DNA from: Desulfobulbaceae bacterium UBA5123
GTDB lineage: Bacteria > Desulfobacterota > Desulfobulbia > Desulfobulbales > UBA5123
DNA length: 27,507 nucleotides
Assembly (NCBI GenBank): GCA_002415465.1
Contig: DHYT01000003.1
Span: forward strand, 7,548-35,054
Direction: 5' to 3'
In this document: in pieces, positions 8,092 to 15,587 of the stretch
Position numbering within the stretch: the first letter of the stretch is position 1
Layout of the letters: every line of letters begins with the position of its first letter
The notes under the pieces: generated by a model
What the model was told of the DNA's origin: nothing
Databases searched by the model: none
Seen by the model: only the letters and a program-made list of their open reading frames with translations
Position numbers and translations under genes: made by a program

Positions 8092-9414
8092 ATGGAAATG
8101 TTCATTCTTGCGTTTACCGGCTTGTTGGGGTTGTACATGGCGTGGAATATCGGCGCCAACGACGTGGCCAACTCCATGGCCGATGCGGTGGGTTCCAAAT
8201 CCATCTCCATCAAGAAGGCGATCATCCTCGCCGGGATCTGCGAGTTTGCCGGGGCGGTGCTGGTGGGCTCCCACGTCACCGACACCATCCGCAAGGGCAT
8301 CGTCAGCCCGGAGGCCATCGCCTCGATCCCCGGCCTGATGGACGGGGACGCGGCCACCCTGCTGGTCCTGGGCATGACCGGGGCCCTGCTTGCCGCCGCC
8401 CTCTGGCTGCACATGGCTTCCTGGACCGGGATGCCGGTCTCCACCACCCATTCCATCGTCGGCGCGGTGGCGGGGTTCGGTGTTGCCGCCGCCGGCTGGG
8501 ATTGCGTGAACTGGGGCAAGATGGGGCAGATCGTCGCCAGCTGGTTTATCTCGCCGGTGGTAGGCGGCCTGTTCGGCTATCTCTTCTTTACCTTTATCAG
8601 CAAGACCATTCTGGGGCGGAAAAAACCGGCCCAGTCGGCGATGATGATCATGCCGGTGATCGTGTTCCTGCTGGCCATGGTGGTGACCCTCGGCACCATC
8701 TACAAGGGGCTGAAGCATGTCACCAAGGGGGCGGGCTGGGCCTCGGACAACAACACCCTCTTGATCTCGCTGGCGATCGGGCTGGTGGCCGCGGCGGCCT
8801 CGGCGGTCTGGTTCCGCATCCGCCTGCACGACAAGGTTAACCTCTCCATCGGCAAGCAGCTGGAGGTGGTGGAGCGGAGCTTCATGCCGATGGTGGTGAT
8901 CAGTTCCTGCTCGGTGGCCTTTGCCCACGGCTCCAACGACGTGGCCAACGCCGTCGGCCCGCTGGCGGCCGTGGCGCACATCTTTTCCACCGGCGCGGTG
9001 GAGATGAAGGTGGGGGTTCCCCTGTGGATCCTGACCCTGGGCGGCGGCGGGATCGTTCTCGGTCTCGCCACCTACGGCTACAAGGTCATGCAGACGGTCG
9101 GCAGCGACATCACCGAGATCACCCCGTCGCGCGGGGTTGCCGCCGACATCGCCGCCACCGCCACCGTCCTGATCTGCACCCGCCTGAAGCTGCCGGTCTC
9201 CACCACCCACACCCTGGTCGGCGCGATCCTCGGCATCGGCCTGGCGCGCGGCCTGGGCGGCATCAACAGCGGCATCACCGGCAAGATATTCTCCTCCTGG
9301 GTGATCACGGTGCCGGCCGCCGCCCTGATGAGCGTGGTCTTCTTCCTCCTCGGCCGCACCTTCCTCTTCGATATCGTCCGCCAGCTGGTGCTCACCGCCG
9401 CTGCCGGCGGCTGA
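8092..9414 (+). CDS. pit: PiT-family inorganic phosphate transporter
   Basis: A 440-residue polytopic membrane protein. It has the duplicated PiT signature: NIGANDVANSMADAVGS near residue 18 and HGSNDVANAVGPLAAV in the second half, each followed by a VSTTH element (MPVSTTHSIVGA and LPVSTTHTLVGA). These internal repeats form the phosphate pathway, and transport is by cation symport. The start is set at the ATG at 8092; a TTG at 8083 and an ATG at 8098 are alternatives and no strong ribosome-binding site decides. It is partnered with the upstream DUF47 gene and followed by a bidirectional terminator. Confidence 0.95.
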   Translation: MEMFILAFTGLLGLYMAWNIGANDVANSMADAVGSKSISIKKAIILAGICEFAGAVLVGSHVTDTIRKGIVSPEAIASIPGLMDGDAATLLVLGMTGALLAAALWLHMASWTGMPVSTTHSIVGAVAGFGVAAAGWDCVNWGKMGQIVASWFISPVVGGLFGYLFFTFISKTILGRKKPAQSAMMIMPVIVFLLAMVVTLGTIYKGLKHVTKGAGWASDNNTLLISLAIGLVAAAASAVWFRIRLHDKVNLSIGKQLEVVERSFMPMVVISSCSVAFAHGSNDVANAVGPLAAVAHIFSTGAVEMKVGVPLWILTLGGGGIVLGLATYGYKVMQTVGSDITEITPSRGVAADIAATATVLICTRLKLPVSTTHTLVGAILGIGLARGLGGINSGITGKIFSSWVITVPAAALMSVVFFLLGRTFLFDIVRQLVLTAAAGG

Positions 9415-9471
9415 GCGGCCTCGCCAGATGCAAGCGGCCGAGGCCGCCCTGGCTGCCTGCGGTTGATACAC

Positions 9472-9513
9472 AAAAAAAGTCCGCGCCATGGTTCAATGGC
9501 GTGGACTTTTTTT
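9472..9513. terminator. Bidirectional intrinsic terminator between pit and ddl
   Basis: AGTCCGCGCCAT (9478-9489) pairs with ATGGCGTGGACT (9496-9507), with one G-T wobble, around GGTTCA. Seven A residues precede it and seven T residues follow, so it works in both directions. It separates the convergent phosphate genes and the hemC-bioA-ddl operon. Confidence 0.92.
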
Positions 9514-9541
9514 GTGGCAAGCGGGAGCGTTTGCGAAAACG

Positions 9542-10477
9542 TTATTTCGCCAGGGCGAGCTCGATGAGCCGGTCCAGGAGTTGCGGGAAGGCGTAACCGG
9601 CGGCCTGGGCCGCCTGGGGAAGCAGGCTGGTCGGGGTCATGCCGGGGATGGTGTTGGTCTCGATGACGGTGACGCGACCGTCTTCTCCGACCATCATGTC
9701 CGTCCGGCTGTATCCCTTCAGATGCAGGGCCTGGTGGGCCCGGACCGCGTATTCCTGGGCGGTGCGGGTGATTTCGGCCGGGAAGTCGGCGGGGCAGATC
9801 TCCCGGCTTGCCCCGGCCTTGTATTTGGCCTCGTAGTCGAAGAAGGGGTGGTCCGGCCCCGGGATGATCTCCACCAGCGGCAGCGGTTCCGGGGTGTCGT
9901 TGCCGAGCACGCCGCCGGTGATCTCCCGGCCTTTCACGAACTCCTCCACCATCACCTCCGGATCGAAGGTAAAGGCCTTGCGCAGCCCGTCGGCCAGGGC
10001 CGCGTCGTCGTGGGCGATGCTCATCCCCAGGCTCGATCCCTGGCTCACCGGTTTGATGACCAGCGGCAAGCGCAGCCTGGCGGTGATGGCGGCCGGGTTG
10101 TCGATATCCGCAGGGGTTGCCATCAGCCAGTTGGCCACCGGCAGGCCCGCCTGCTTGTAAAGCATCTTGGCGAAATTCTTGTTCATCGCCACCGCGCTGC
10201 CCAGGATCCCGGAGCCCTGGTAGGGGAGCCCCAGCAGGTCGAGCAGCCCCTGCATGGCGCCATCCTCGCCCAGCGGGCCGTGCAGGAGGATAAAGGCCAC
10301 GTCCAGGCCCGGCGCGTCGGCGATCAGGCGCGGCAGGTCATGGGCGGGATCGTATTGACGCACCGCGTATTTATCCGGATTGAGCGCCTTGAGCACGCCC
10401 TTGGCGCCTGCCAGTGAAACTTCCCGTTCGCCTGATTTGCCGCCGGCGAGGAGGGCGACCTGAATCTTTTCTGCCAT
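9542..10477 (-). CDS. ddl: D-alanine--D-alanine ligase
   Basis: A 311-residue ATP-grasp enzyme that joins two D-alanines for peptidoglycan precursors in the cytoplasm. Landmarks are AGGKSGEREVSL (about 11-22), the substrate-loop region HGPLGEDGAMQG, the VIKPVSQGSSLGM nucleotide-binding strand, and the C-terminal ETNTIPGMTPTSLLP motif carrying metal and substrate contacts. AGGA lies about 8 nt before the ATG. It is last in hemC-bioA-ddl, 12 nt after bioA, and apart from the usual cell-wall cluster. Confidence 0.96.
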   Translation of the reverse strand: MAEKIQVALLAGGKSGEREVSLAGAKGVLKALNPDKYAVRQYDPAHDLPRLIADAPGLDVAFILLHGPLGEDGAMQGLLDLLGLPYQGSGILGSAVAMNKNFAKMLYKQAGLPVANWLMATPADIDNPAAITARLRLPLVIKPVSQGSSLGMSIAHDDAALADGLRKAFTFDPEVMVEEFVKGREITGGVLGNDTPEPLPLVEIIPGPDHPFFDYEAKYKAGASREICPADFPAEITRTAQEYAVRAHQALHLKGYSRTDMMVGEDGRVTVIETNTIPGMTPTSLLPQAAQAAGYAFPQLLDRLIELALAK

Positions 10478-10489
10478 GGTGGGTTCCTG

Positions 10490-11770
10490 TTATGCTTCTG
10501 TTTTGTGTAAGACCGCGACCAATGTCTCGGTCAGGTATTGGAGGTCCGTCCGGCTGATGATGTAGGGCGGCATCAGATAGACGAGGGTGCCGAAGGGGCG
10601 GATCCAGACCCCGTGGTTGACGAACTCCCGTTGCAGCCTGGCGACGTCGACGGGTTTTTTCATCTCCACCACCCCGATCGCCCCGAGGGTGCGGACGTCG
10701 GCCACCCCCGGCAACTCCCGGCAGGCCGCAAGCCCGGTCCGCAGCACCTCTTCGATGGCCAGCACCCGTTCCGGCCACGGCGAATCGAGCAGGAGCCGGA
10801 TGGAGGCCGCGGCCACCGCGCAGGCCAGGGGGTTGGCCATGAAGGTTGGACCATGCATGAACAGGCCGGGGTCGGCGCTGGAGATCGTTTCCGCCACCTG
10901 GGCGGTGGTGATGGTGGCGGCCAGGGTCAGGTAGCCGCCGGTGAGGGCCTTGCCGAGACACATGATGTCCGGCGCGATGCCGGCATGCTCGCAGGCGAAC
11001 AGCTTGCCGGTGCGGCCGAAGCCGGTGGCGATCTCGTCGGCGATCAGCAGCACGCCGTGGCGGTCGCAGAGGGCCCTGGCCCCGGCCAGGAAGCGCGGGT
11101 GGTAAAAGCGCATGCCGCCCGCCCCCTGAACGATGGGCTCGAGGATGACCGCCGCGATCCGCTGCCGGTTTTCGGCGAGCAGGGCGTGGAAGGCGTCGAG
11201 GGCGCGTTCGTCCCAGGGGTCGTTGAAGCCGCAGCTGACCAGGGGGGCGAAGAGGTGTTCCGGCAGCACGTCCCGGAACAGGTGGTGCATGCCGTTGAGC
11301 GGATCGCAGACCGCCATGGCGCCGAAGGTGTCGCCGTGATAGCCGCCGCGGATGGTCAGGAGTTTCGTCTTTTCGGGTTTGCCGGCGGCCTGCCAGTACT
11401 GGAGGGCCATCTTGATCGCCGCTTCCACTGCCACCGAGCCCGAGTCGCAGTAAAAGATGCGATCCAGCGGCGGCGGGGTCACCTCCACGAGCAGGCGGGC
11501 AAGCTCCACCGCCGGCTGGTGGGTGATGCCGCCGAACATCACGTGCGCCATCCGCCGGAGCTGATCTTCCGCCGCCTCGTTCAGGGCCGGGTGGTTGTAG
11601 CCGTGGATGGCCGCCCACCAGGAGGACATGCCGTCGATCAGTTCACGGCCGTCGGCCAGCCGCAGCCGCACCCCGTGCGCCGCGGCCACCTCGTAGACCG
11701 GCAGGGGGGCGGTCATGGAGGTGTACGGATGCCAGAGGTGGGCGCGGTCAAACTCGAGGAGAGAGGGCAT
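10490..11770 (-). CDS. bioA: Adenosylmethionine--8-amino-7-oxononanoate aminotransferase
   Basis: A 426-residue class III PLP aminotransferase that converts KAPA to DAPA, using SAM as amino donor, in biotin synthesis. Landmarks are HLWHPYTSM near the N-terminus, [13 protein letters not shown] (about 49-61), GGYHGDT with Tyr144, ADE with Asp245, and PLP lysine Lys274 in [10 protein letters not shown], numbers that coincide with E. coli BioA. The start at 11770 gives the family N-terminus; the frame stays open upstream inside hemC. It sits 10 nt after hemC. The other biotin genes are not in this window. Confidence 0.97.
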   Translation of the reverse strand: MPSLLEFDRAHLWHPYTSMTAPLPVYEVAAAHGVRLRLADGRELIDGMSSWWAAIHGYNHPALNEAAEDQLRRMAHVMFGGITHQPAVELARLLVEVTPPPLDRIFYCDSGSVAVEAAIKMALQYWQAAGKPEKTKLLTIRGGYHGDTFGAMAVCDPLNGMHHLFRDVLPEHLFAPLVSCGFNDPWDERALDAFHALLAENRQRIAAVILEPIVQGAGGMRFYHPRFLAGARALCDRHGVLLIADEIATGFGRTGKLFACEHAGIAPDIMCLGKALTGGYLTLAATITTAQVAETISSADPGLFMHGPTFMANPLACAVAAASIRLLLDSPWPERVLAIEEVLRTGLAACRELPGVADVRTLGAIGVVEMKKPVDVARLQREFVNHGVWIRPFGTLVYLMPPYIISRTDLQYLTETLVAVLHKTEA

Positions 11771-11780
11771 TGCGGTGCGG

Positions 11781-12710
11781 TTATTCCTGAATCCTGCGAA
11801 TCTCGGCCAGCAACTCCTTGCCGCCGTCGGCAAGGATCTTGGCGCCAAGCTGTTCGCCCAGGGAGACGGCGTCCTTGTCGGCGCCGGTGATGGCGTGCTT
11901 GATCTTTCTCTGCCCGTCAAGGCTGACCAGTCCGCCGGTGAGGGTGACGGTGTCGCCGCTCAGGGTGGCCAGGGCAAAGGCGGGAATGGAGCAGCCGCCC
12001 TCAAGGGTTTTCAGGAAGGCCCGTTCCGCCAGCAGGCAGATCTCGCTCTCGCGGTTGTTGAGGCAGTCGCGGATCAGCTGCTTCTTGTCATCGCTGATCC
12101 TGCCCGCCTCGATGGCGATACAGCCCTGGCCCACCGGCGGCACGAACTGCTCCACCGGGAAGGCGGCGACGATCATGTCGCCGTAATCCATCCGGGAAAC
12201 CCCGGCATAGGCGAGCAGCAGGGCGTCACAGTCGCCGTTCTGCATCTTCTGGATGCGGGTTTGCAGGTTGCCGCGCATGTCAACGGCTTCGAGGTGGGGG
12301 TAAAAATGCTTGAGGAGGGAGCCCCGCCGTACCGAGGAGGTGCCGATCTTGAGCTTGCGCGAGGTGTCGTTGAGGTTGATGGTTTTGTCGTTGCTGACCA
12401 GGACGTCGTACGGTTTTTCCCTTTTGGAGAAGGCGATCAGGCTGAAGCCCTCCGGCAGTCGCGACGGCATGTCCTTGGCGCTGTGGACGGCGATGTCGAT
12501 GGAGCCGTCGGCGAGCATCTCTTCCAGTTCCTCGGTGAAAACGCCCTTGCTGCCGATCTTGGCGATGGAGGTGTTGAGGATCTTGTCCCCCTTGGTCTCC
12601 ATGGTGATGATCTCGGTGGCGATGCCCTGCGCGTTGAGCATCCCGGCAACCGTTTCCGTCTGCCACATGGCCAGTTTGCTTTTCCGCGAACCTATCTTTA
12701 CCGTTGTCAT
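11781..12710 (-). CDS. hemC: Porphobilinogen deaminase (hydroxymethylbilane synthase)
   Basis: A 309-residue enzyme that polymerises four porphobilinogens to hydroxymethylbilane for haem, sirohaem and corrinoids. It has IGSRKSKLA at the start, HSAKDMP with catalytic Asp80, the VRRGSLL and DMRGNLQTR arginine-rich segments, and Cys240 in EGGCSIPAF, which carries the dipyrromethane cofactor. The ATG at 12710 is chosen because it gives the family N-terminus and has AGGAG about 8 nt upstream; the open frame runs further. It is first in the hemC-bioA-ddl operon. Confidence 0.97.
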   Translation of the reverse strand: MTTVKIGSRKSKLAMWQTETVAGMLNAQGIATEIITMETKGDKILNTSIAKIGSKGVFTEELEEMLADGSIDIAVHSAKDMPSRLPEGFSLIAFSKREKPYDVLVSNDKTINLNDTSRKLKIGTSSVRRGSLLKHFYPHLEAVDMRGNLQTRIQKMQNGDCDALLLAYAGVSRMDYGDMIVAAFPVEQFVPPVGQGCIAIEAGRISDDKKQLIRDCLNNRESEICLLAERAFLKTLEGGCSIPAFALATLSGDTVTLTGGLVSLDGQRKIKHAITGADKDAVSLGEQLGAKILADGGKELLAEIRRIQE

Positions 12711-12871
12711 GGCGGCACTCCTTTGTCCGATGAGATGAAATGCTTCCCGGGCCTGGCCCTGTGTCTGCGCAACCGCGAGAGGACATGGCGACCGTGGCGT
12801 TGCCAGGGTGTGTTGCCGGTTGCGCAGGCGGAAGGATGATCTGCGGGCATTCGCCCAAGTTTCAATGCGCA

Positions 12872-12900
12872 AAGCTACCAAGGGCATGCCGGCAAGTCAA
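12872..12900 (-). promoter_or_regulatory. Candidate promoter of hemC-bioA-ddl
   Basis: On the minus strand TTGACT (12900-12895) and TAGCTT (12877-12872) are 17 nt apart, about 160 nt upstream of the hemC start. The -35 is strong and the -10 weak, the same pattern as the candidate upstream of the phosphate genes. This lies in the 406-base gap 12,711-13,116. Apart from the terminator at 12,991-13,026 I see nothing else in the gap, in particular no tRNA. Confidence 0.45.
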
Positions 12901-12990
12901 GAACGCCACGCATCCCGCAGGTGCAATTTGCGCGGATATTTTTGTGGCCGGCGGTTGCGCCGCTGGGTTTTGGGCGAAAGGGGCGGGATC

Positions 12991-13026
12991 AAAAAAAAAG
13001 GTTTACGACCGTTGTCGTAAACCTTT
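12991..13026 (-). terminator. Intrinsic terminator of the seven-gene accessory operon
   Basis: AAAGGTTTACGAC (12997-13009) and GTCGTAAACCTTT (13014-13026) form a perfect 13-bp stem with a 4-nt loop. Read on the minus strand the stem runs into a tract of nine T residues (12999-12991). It lies 90 bases past the stop of the sigma-like gene and so closes the long minus-strand operon. It also marks the junction between the GC-rich core and the AT-richer region. Confidence 0.93.
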
Positions 13027-13116
13027 GAATTTCTGGCTCCCGGGATGCAACCCTGTTCATAACGGTTCTCCAGCCTGTCCGAATAAGATGGTAGTGAATC
13101 TCACCTGCTGCGGGAA

Positions 13117-14001
13117 TTATTGAGCAGAAAGGTCTTTCCAGGTCTTTCTGCGGGCATAAACACCTGCGTCATTTGAGTATCTCAACGTTTCTTTCAAGGT
13201 TTTTGCATCAAGCTTGCCACGAGCTCCATGAGCGAAAACCAAACGTCTCTTGTAGCATCTATCGGGGCTATTATTATTTTTTAGGAATTGCGCCAATCGC
13301 TCAGGAGTATCCTTACTCCATTTTTTCTGAAAAAATAAAGCCATCCTAGGATTAATGAATCCGATTTCTTCTTCAAGAAATTCCCACGCCTTTTCTACAT
13401 GTACCGTTTCTTTATTATCTTTCAAAATATCATCCTGAGACAACCAATCATAGTATGACCCGTCGTCGCTCTCCCCCTCAAGCTGCAAGAATTGTGCTTC
13501 CAGGAAATCCATAATTCTTTCGACTTTTTTTAAAGAGACATGGGATTTTTGAGCGAGCAATTTTGCATCTGGTAGATCTGGTGCATCTGGTGCATCTGGA
13601 TTAATTCTTTTAGCTTCCTCTGCTATTTCTTTAGCTTTCTCCAATTTATATTTAATACTCAGAATTTTTGAAACGTGTTTCGCTAAATCTTCAGAAAAAC
13701 CACGATTAATCCATTTCTCAACATCGATCGCATTATTTACATAGTGCCATGCATAGGTGGTAAATTTACTCCCTCTGGAATGGTCATAATTCCGATAGGC
13801 TTCAAGCAATCCTCTATTACCAGCATTTACCAAATCTTCAAAAGTTCCGTATTGGACACCGCCTAAATGACGCTTGACAATAAACACTACAAATCCCTGA
13901 AGTTCATCCAACAATCTCTCCAGATCATGATCATCTCCGTCCTTGCATTGACGGATAAGTTCTTCAGTCCGATCCCATCTAGTATCATTTCCTTGTGACA
14001 T
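13117..14001 (-). CDS. Sigma-70-like protein (region 2 and region 3-like; no recognisable region 4)
   Basis: A 294-residue protein. Residues 54-93 are a clear sigma70 region 2: FEDLVNAGNRGLLEAYRNYD, then RGSKFTTYAWHYVNNAID, matching the core-binding and -10-recognition helices, although the usual IRQAI is VNNAI. Residues 146-190 (KLLAQKSHVSLKKVERIMDF, then LEGESDDGSYYDWLSQDD) resemble region 3. The C-terminal 100 residues do not show the -35-binding helix-turn-helix I would expect. A DAPDAPDLPDA repeat links the two parts. GGAGAG precedes the ATG. It is last in the operon, 18 nt after the receiver-like gene. It could be an alternative sigma factor for the operon's own promoters or a sigma mimic; function is inferred. 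Confidence 0.75.
   Translation of the reverse strand: MSQGNDTRWDRTEELIRQCKDGDDHDLERLLDELQGFVVFIVKRHLGGVQYGTFEDLVNAGNRGLLEAYRNYDHSRGSKFTTYAWHYVNNAIDVEKWINRGFSEDLAKHVSKILSIKYKLEKAKEIAEEAKRINPDAPDAPDLPDAKLLAQKSHVSLKKVERIMDFLEAQFLQLEGESDDGSYYDWLSQDDILKDNKETVHVEKAWEFLEEEIGFINPRMALFFQKKWSKDTPERLAQFLKNNNSPDRCYKRRLVFAHGARGKLDAKTLKETLRYSNDAGVYARRKTWKDLSAQ
13565..13600 (+). repeat. Four tandem 9-bp units inside the sigma-like gene
   Basis: Units gcatctggt, agatctggt, gcatctggt and gcatctgga are joined head to tail and encode PDAPDAPDLPDA (minus strand). The period is a multiple of three, so slippage would change linker length in whole Asp-Ala-Pro steps and keep the frame. Confidence 0.8.
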
Positions 14002-14019
14002 ATCTCTCTCCTGGCCGAC

Positions 14020-15567
14020 TTATGCCCCATCGGGGCCAAAAAGAAATAATCTAGCTGGTTCAAACTTTTTCCATTTCTCAAGTCTTATTTCAGGGTTATC
14101 TGGATGGAGCTCAAAATCTTCTGCCATCGTAATTCCTTGCAAAATCTGGCGCTCTCCAACGGTCACAACAGAGCCATTCAGCACATCGTTAGGGTGAAAC
14201 CCTAAATTATTCGTCATCCAATTTTCCCACCCTTGCATCTTGTTGTTTCTAAGCTTGGTGTCTTTAAGATGCCAAGGGAGAGGGAATGGACTGGTCGGGA
14301 CAGGGAAAAGCAATAAGAAAATATCGTCTGCCTCAATAGTTGGGAACAAAGAAGAATTATCTTTTTCGCCCTGCCTCGTCACACTCTCAATATTCGTATT
14401 ATCGATGAAAACAAGTATACGTTTAAACAACCAGCGAATTAAAAACAGGGCGGCCCAGCGCCTCTCATTTTTTTCTTTTTTGTTACAACTATTCTTTCTA
14501 ATCTCTGAGAAGAATTTGGTGCATTCTAACGACTCGTTATTTCGACCACGACTATTCTCCGCTAATCCAAATTGTATCTTTAGCTGGATGTATTCATCAC
14601 TTAATAGTTGATCACCTTCGACATGTAGTTGTGAGAGCCTTGCTTGTTGCTCCAGCAAAATATCGTTGTTGTAGTATGACCAAATTTCTTTTGCCAATTT
14701 TTCTGAATTTAAATATTGATCCTTAGTAATTATAGACGTCAACAGAGATTCGGCCCATATTGTTGAGTCTTCTGCATTGTTCCAAAACAATCCTTTGACC
14801 GGTATATCTCTCACCCCATGTTTTGACAGGACTCTTAGAGCTTTAATATCTTCTCCATTAATGATGTTAATTAGATCCCCAGGTGGGATGACAATATGCC
14901 CTTGTTTGTAAAGTTCTTTAATTCTGTTTCTTAATGGCGGCAAGGCGGCCATTACAATATTTTTCCATGATCTATCAACTGCGACTAGATTGAGCCAAGC
15001 TGTATTGTCAGGTGCTTGTTTTTCCTCTTGAGTAGCTATAGAAAGAAAAGGACTTATGAGTTCGCGAAGTGTGTTGACTTCTGAAGGCATATCGCCAAAA
15101 TAATTTGTAATAGAAACCAAGGCGGATGGGTGCAAATAAGTTAGCGCCGAGTAGAAAGCTCCAATAAGTAACCCATCAAAATCAACCCCTTCTCGCCTTG
15201 AATTATTGTCGCTTGCTTCTGAAACCGCAGGTAAATTTACAGAAGTTTCATCACCAGCATCAGAAATCCTGGCCGGACGAATTGGTTTGTTCTTCCCACT
15301 TGCTGCTGCCGCTTTTTTCTTAAGATTGTAATCTGTCGCTATGATTTCGGCAGGCAAAAAATCGTTTTCCCCTTGGAACCAAAATGACTTGAATTCATGC
15401 ATGAAATCGCTTGCAGATGAATACGACATGACATCTGAATTAGAAGAGGCAGGATGTACTACCTCAAAGAATTCTGCAAGGGAATCTGGCAGGGTCCTTT
15501 CTGGAAAACCCGAGACTCTCTCTCGGTCATCAATCCAAAGGATTCGTATCTTTGGGGTCTCGGACAT
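14020..15567 (-). CDS. Response-regulator-like protein: degenerate receiver domain plus about 350-residue unknown region
   Basis: A 515-residue soluble protein. The N-terminus has receiver features: strand IRILWIDD with acidic pair Asp13-Asp14, IIATDYNL with candidate phosphoacceptor Asp79, and SALVSITNY with Ser152/Thr154 in the switch position. An insertion of about 50 residues separates the Asp79 and Thr154 strands, and I do not see the conserved Lys-Pro. The C-terminal part is not recognised and shows no helix-turn-helix. GGAGGA before the ATG supports the start. It lies 20 nt after the histidine-kinase-like gene and 18 nt before the sigma-like gene, so it may relay signals between those products (inference). 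The base composition is AT-rich compared with the left half. Confidence 0.65.
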   Translation of the reverse strand: MSETPKIRILWIDDRERVSGFPERTLPDSLAEFFEVVHPASSNSDVMSYSSASDFMHEFKSFWFQGENDFLPAEIIATDYNLKKKAAAASGKNKPIRPARISDAGDETSVNLPAVSEASDNNSRREGVDFDGLLIGAFYSALTYLHPSALVSITNYFGDMPSEVNTLRELISPFLSIATQEEKQAPDNTAWLNLVAVDRSWKNIVMAALPPLRNRIKELYKQGHIVIPPGDLINIINGEDIKALRVLSKHGVRDIPVKGLFWNNAEDSTIWAESLLTSIITKDQYLNSEKLAKEIWSYYNNDILLEQQARLSQLHVEGDQLLSDEYIQLKIQFGLAENSRGRNNESLECTKFFSEIRKNSCNKKEKNERRWAALFLIRWLFKRILVFIDNTNIESVTRQGEKDNSSLFPTIEADDIFLLLFPVPTSPFPLPWHLKDTKLRNNKMQGWENWMTNNLGFHPNDVLNGSVVTVGERQILQGITMAEDFELHPDNPEIRLEKWKKFEPARLFLFGPDGA

Positions 15568-15587
15568 TAGTCTTCCTCCAAGCTTTA

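Noticed and set aside
8071..9489. 472-codon minus-strand frame opposite pit
   Set aside because: His/Asp/Gly-rich shadow; the plus strand encodes a full PiT permease.
10538..11890. 450-codon plus-strand frame opposite bioA
   Set aside because: Antisense shadow without domain similarity.
13030..13080. Possible tRNA remnant at the island edge (GGGTTGCATCCCGGGAGCCA on the minus strand)
   Set aside because: The T-arm-like stem has a 6-nt loop and no D-arm, anticodon arm or acceptor pairing can be drawn.
12740..13123. 127-codon plus-strand frame in the gap between hemC and the sigma-like gene
   Set aside because: It runs through the terminator hairpin, has no ribosome-binding site and shows no recognisable protein features.
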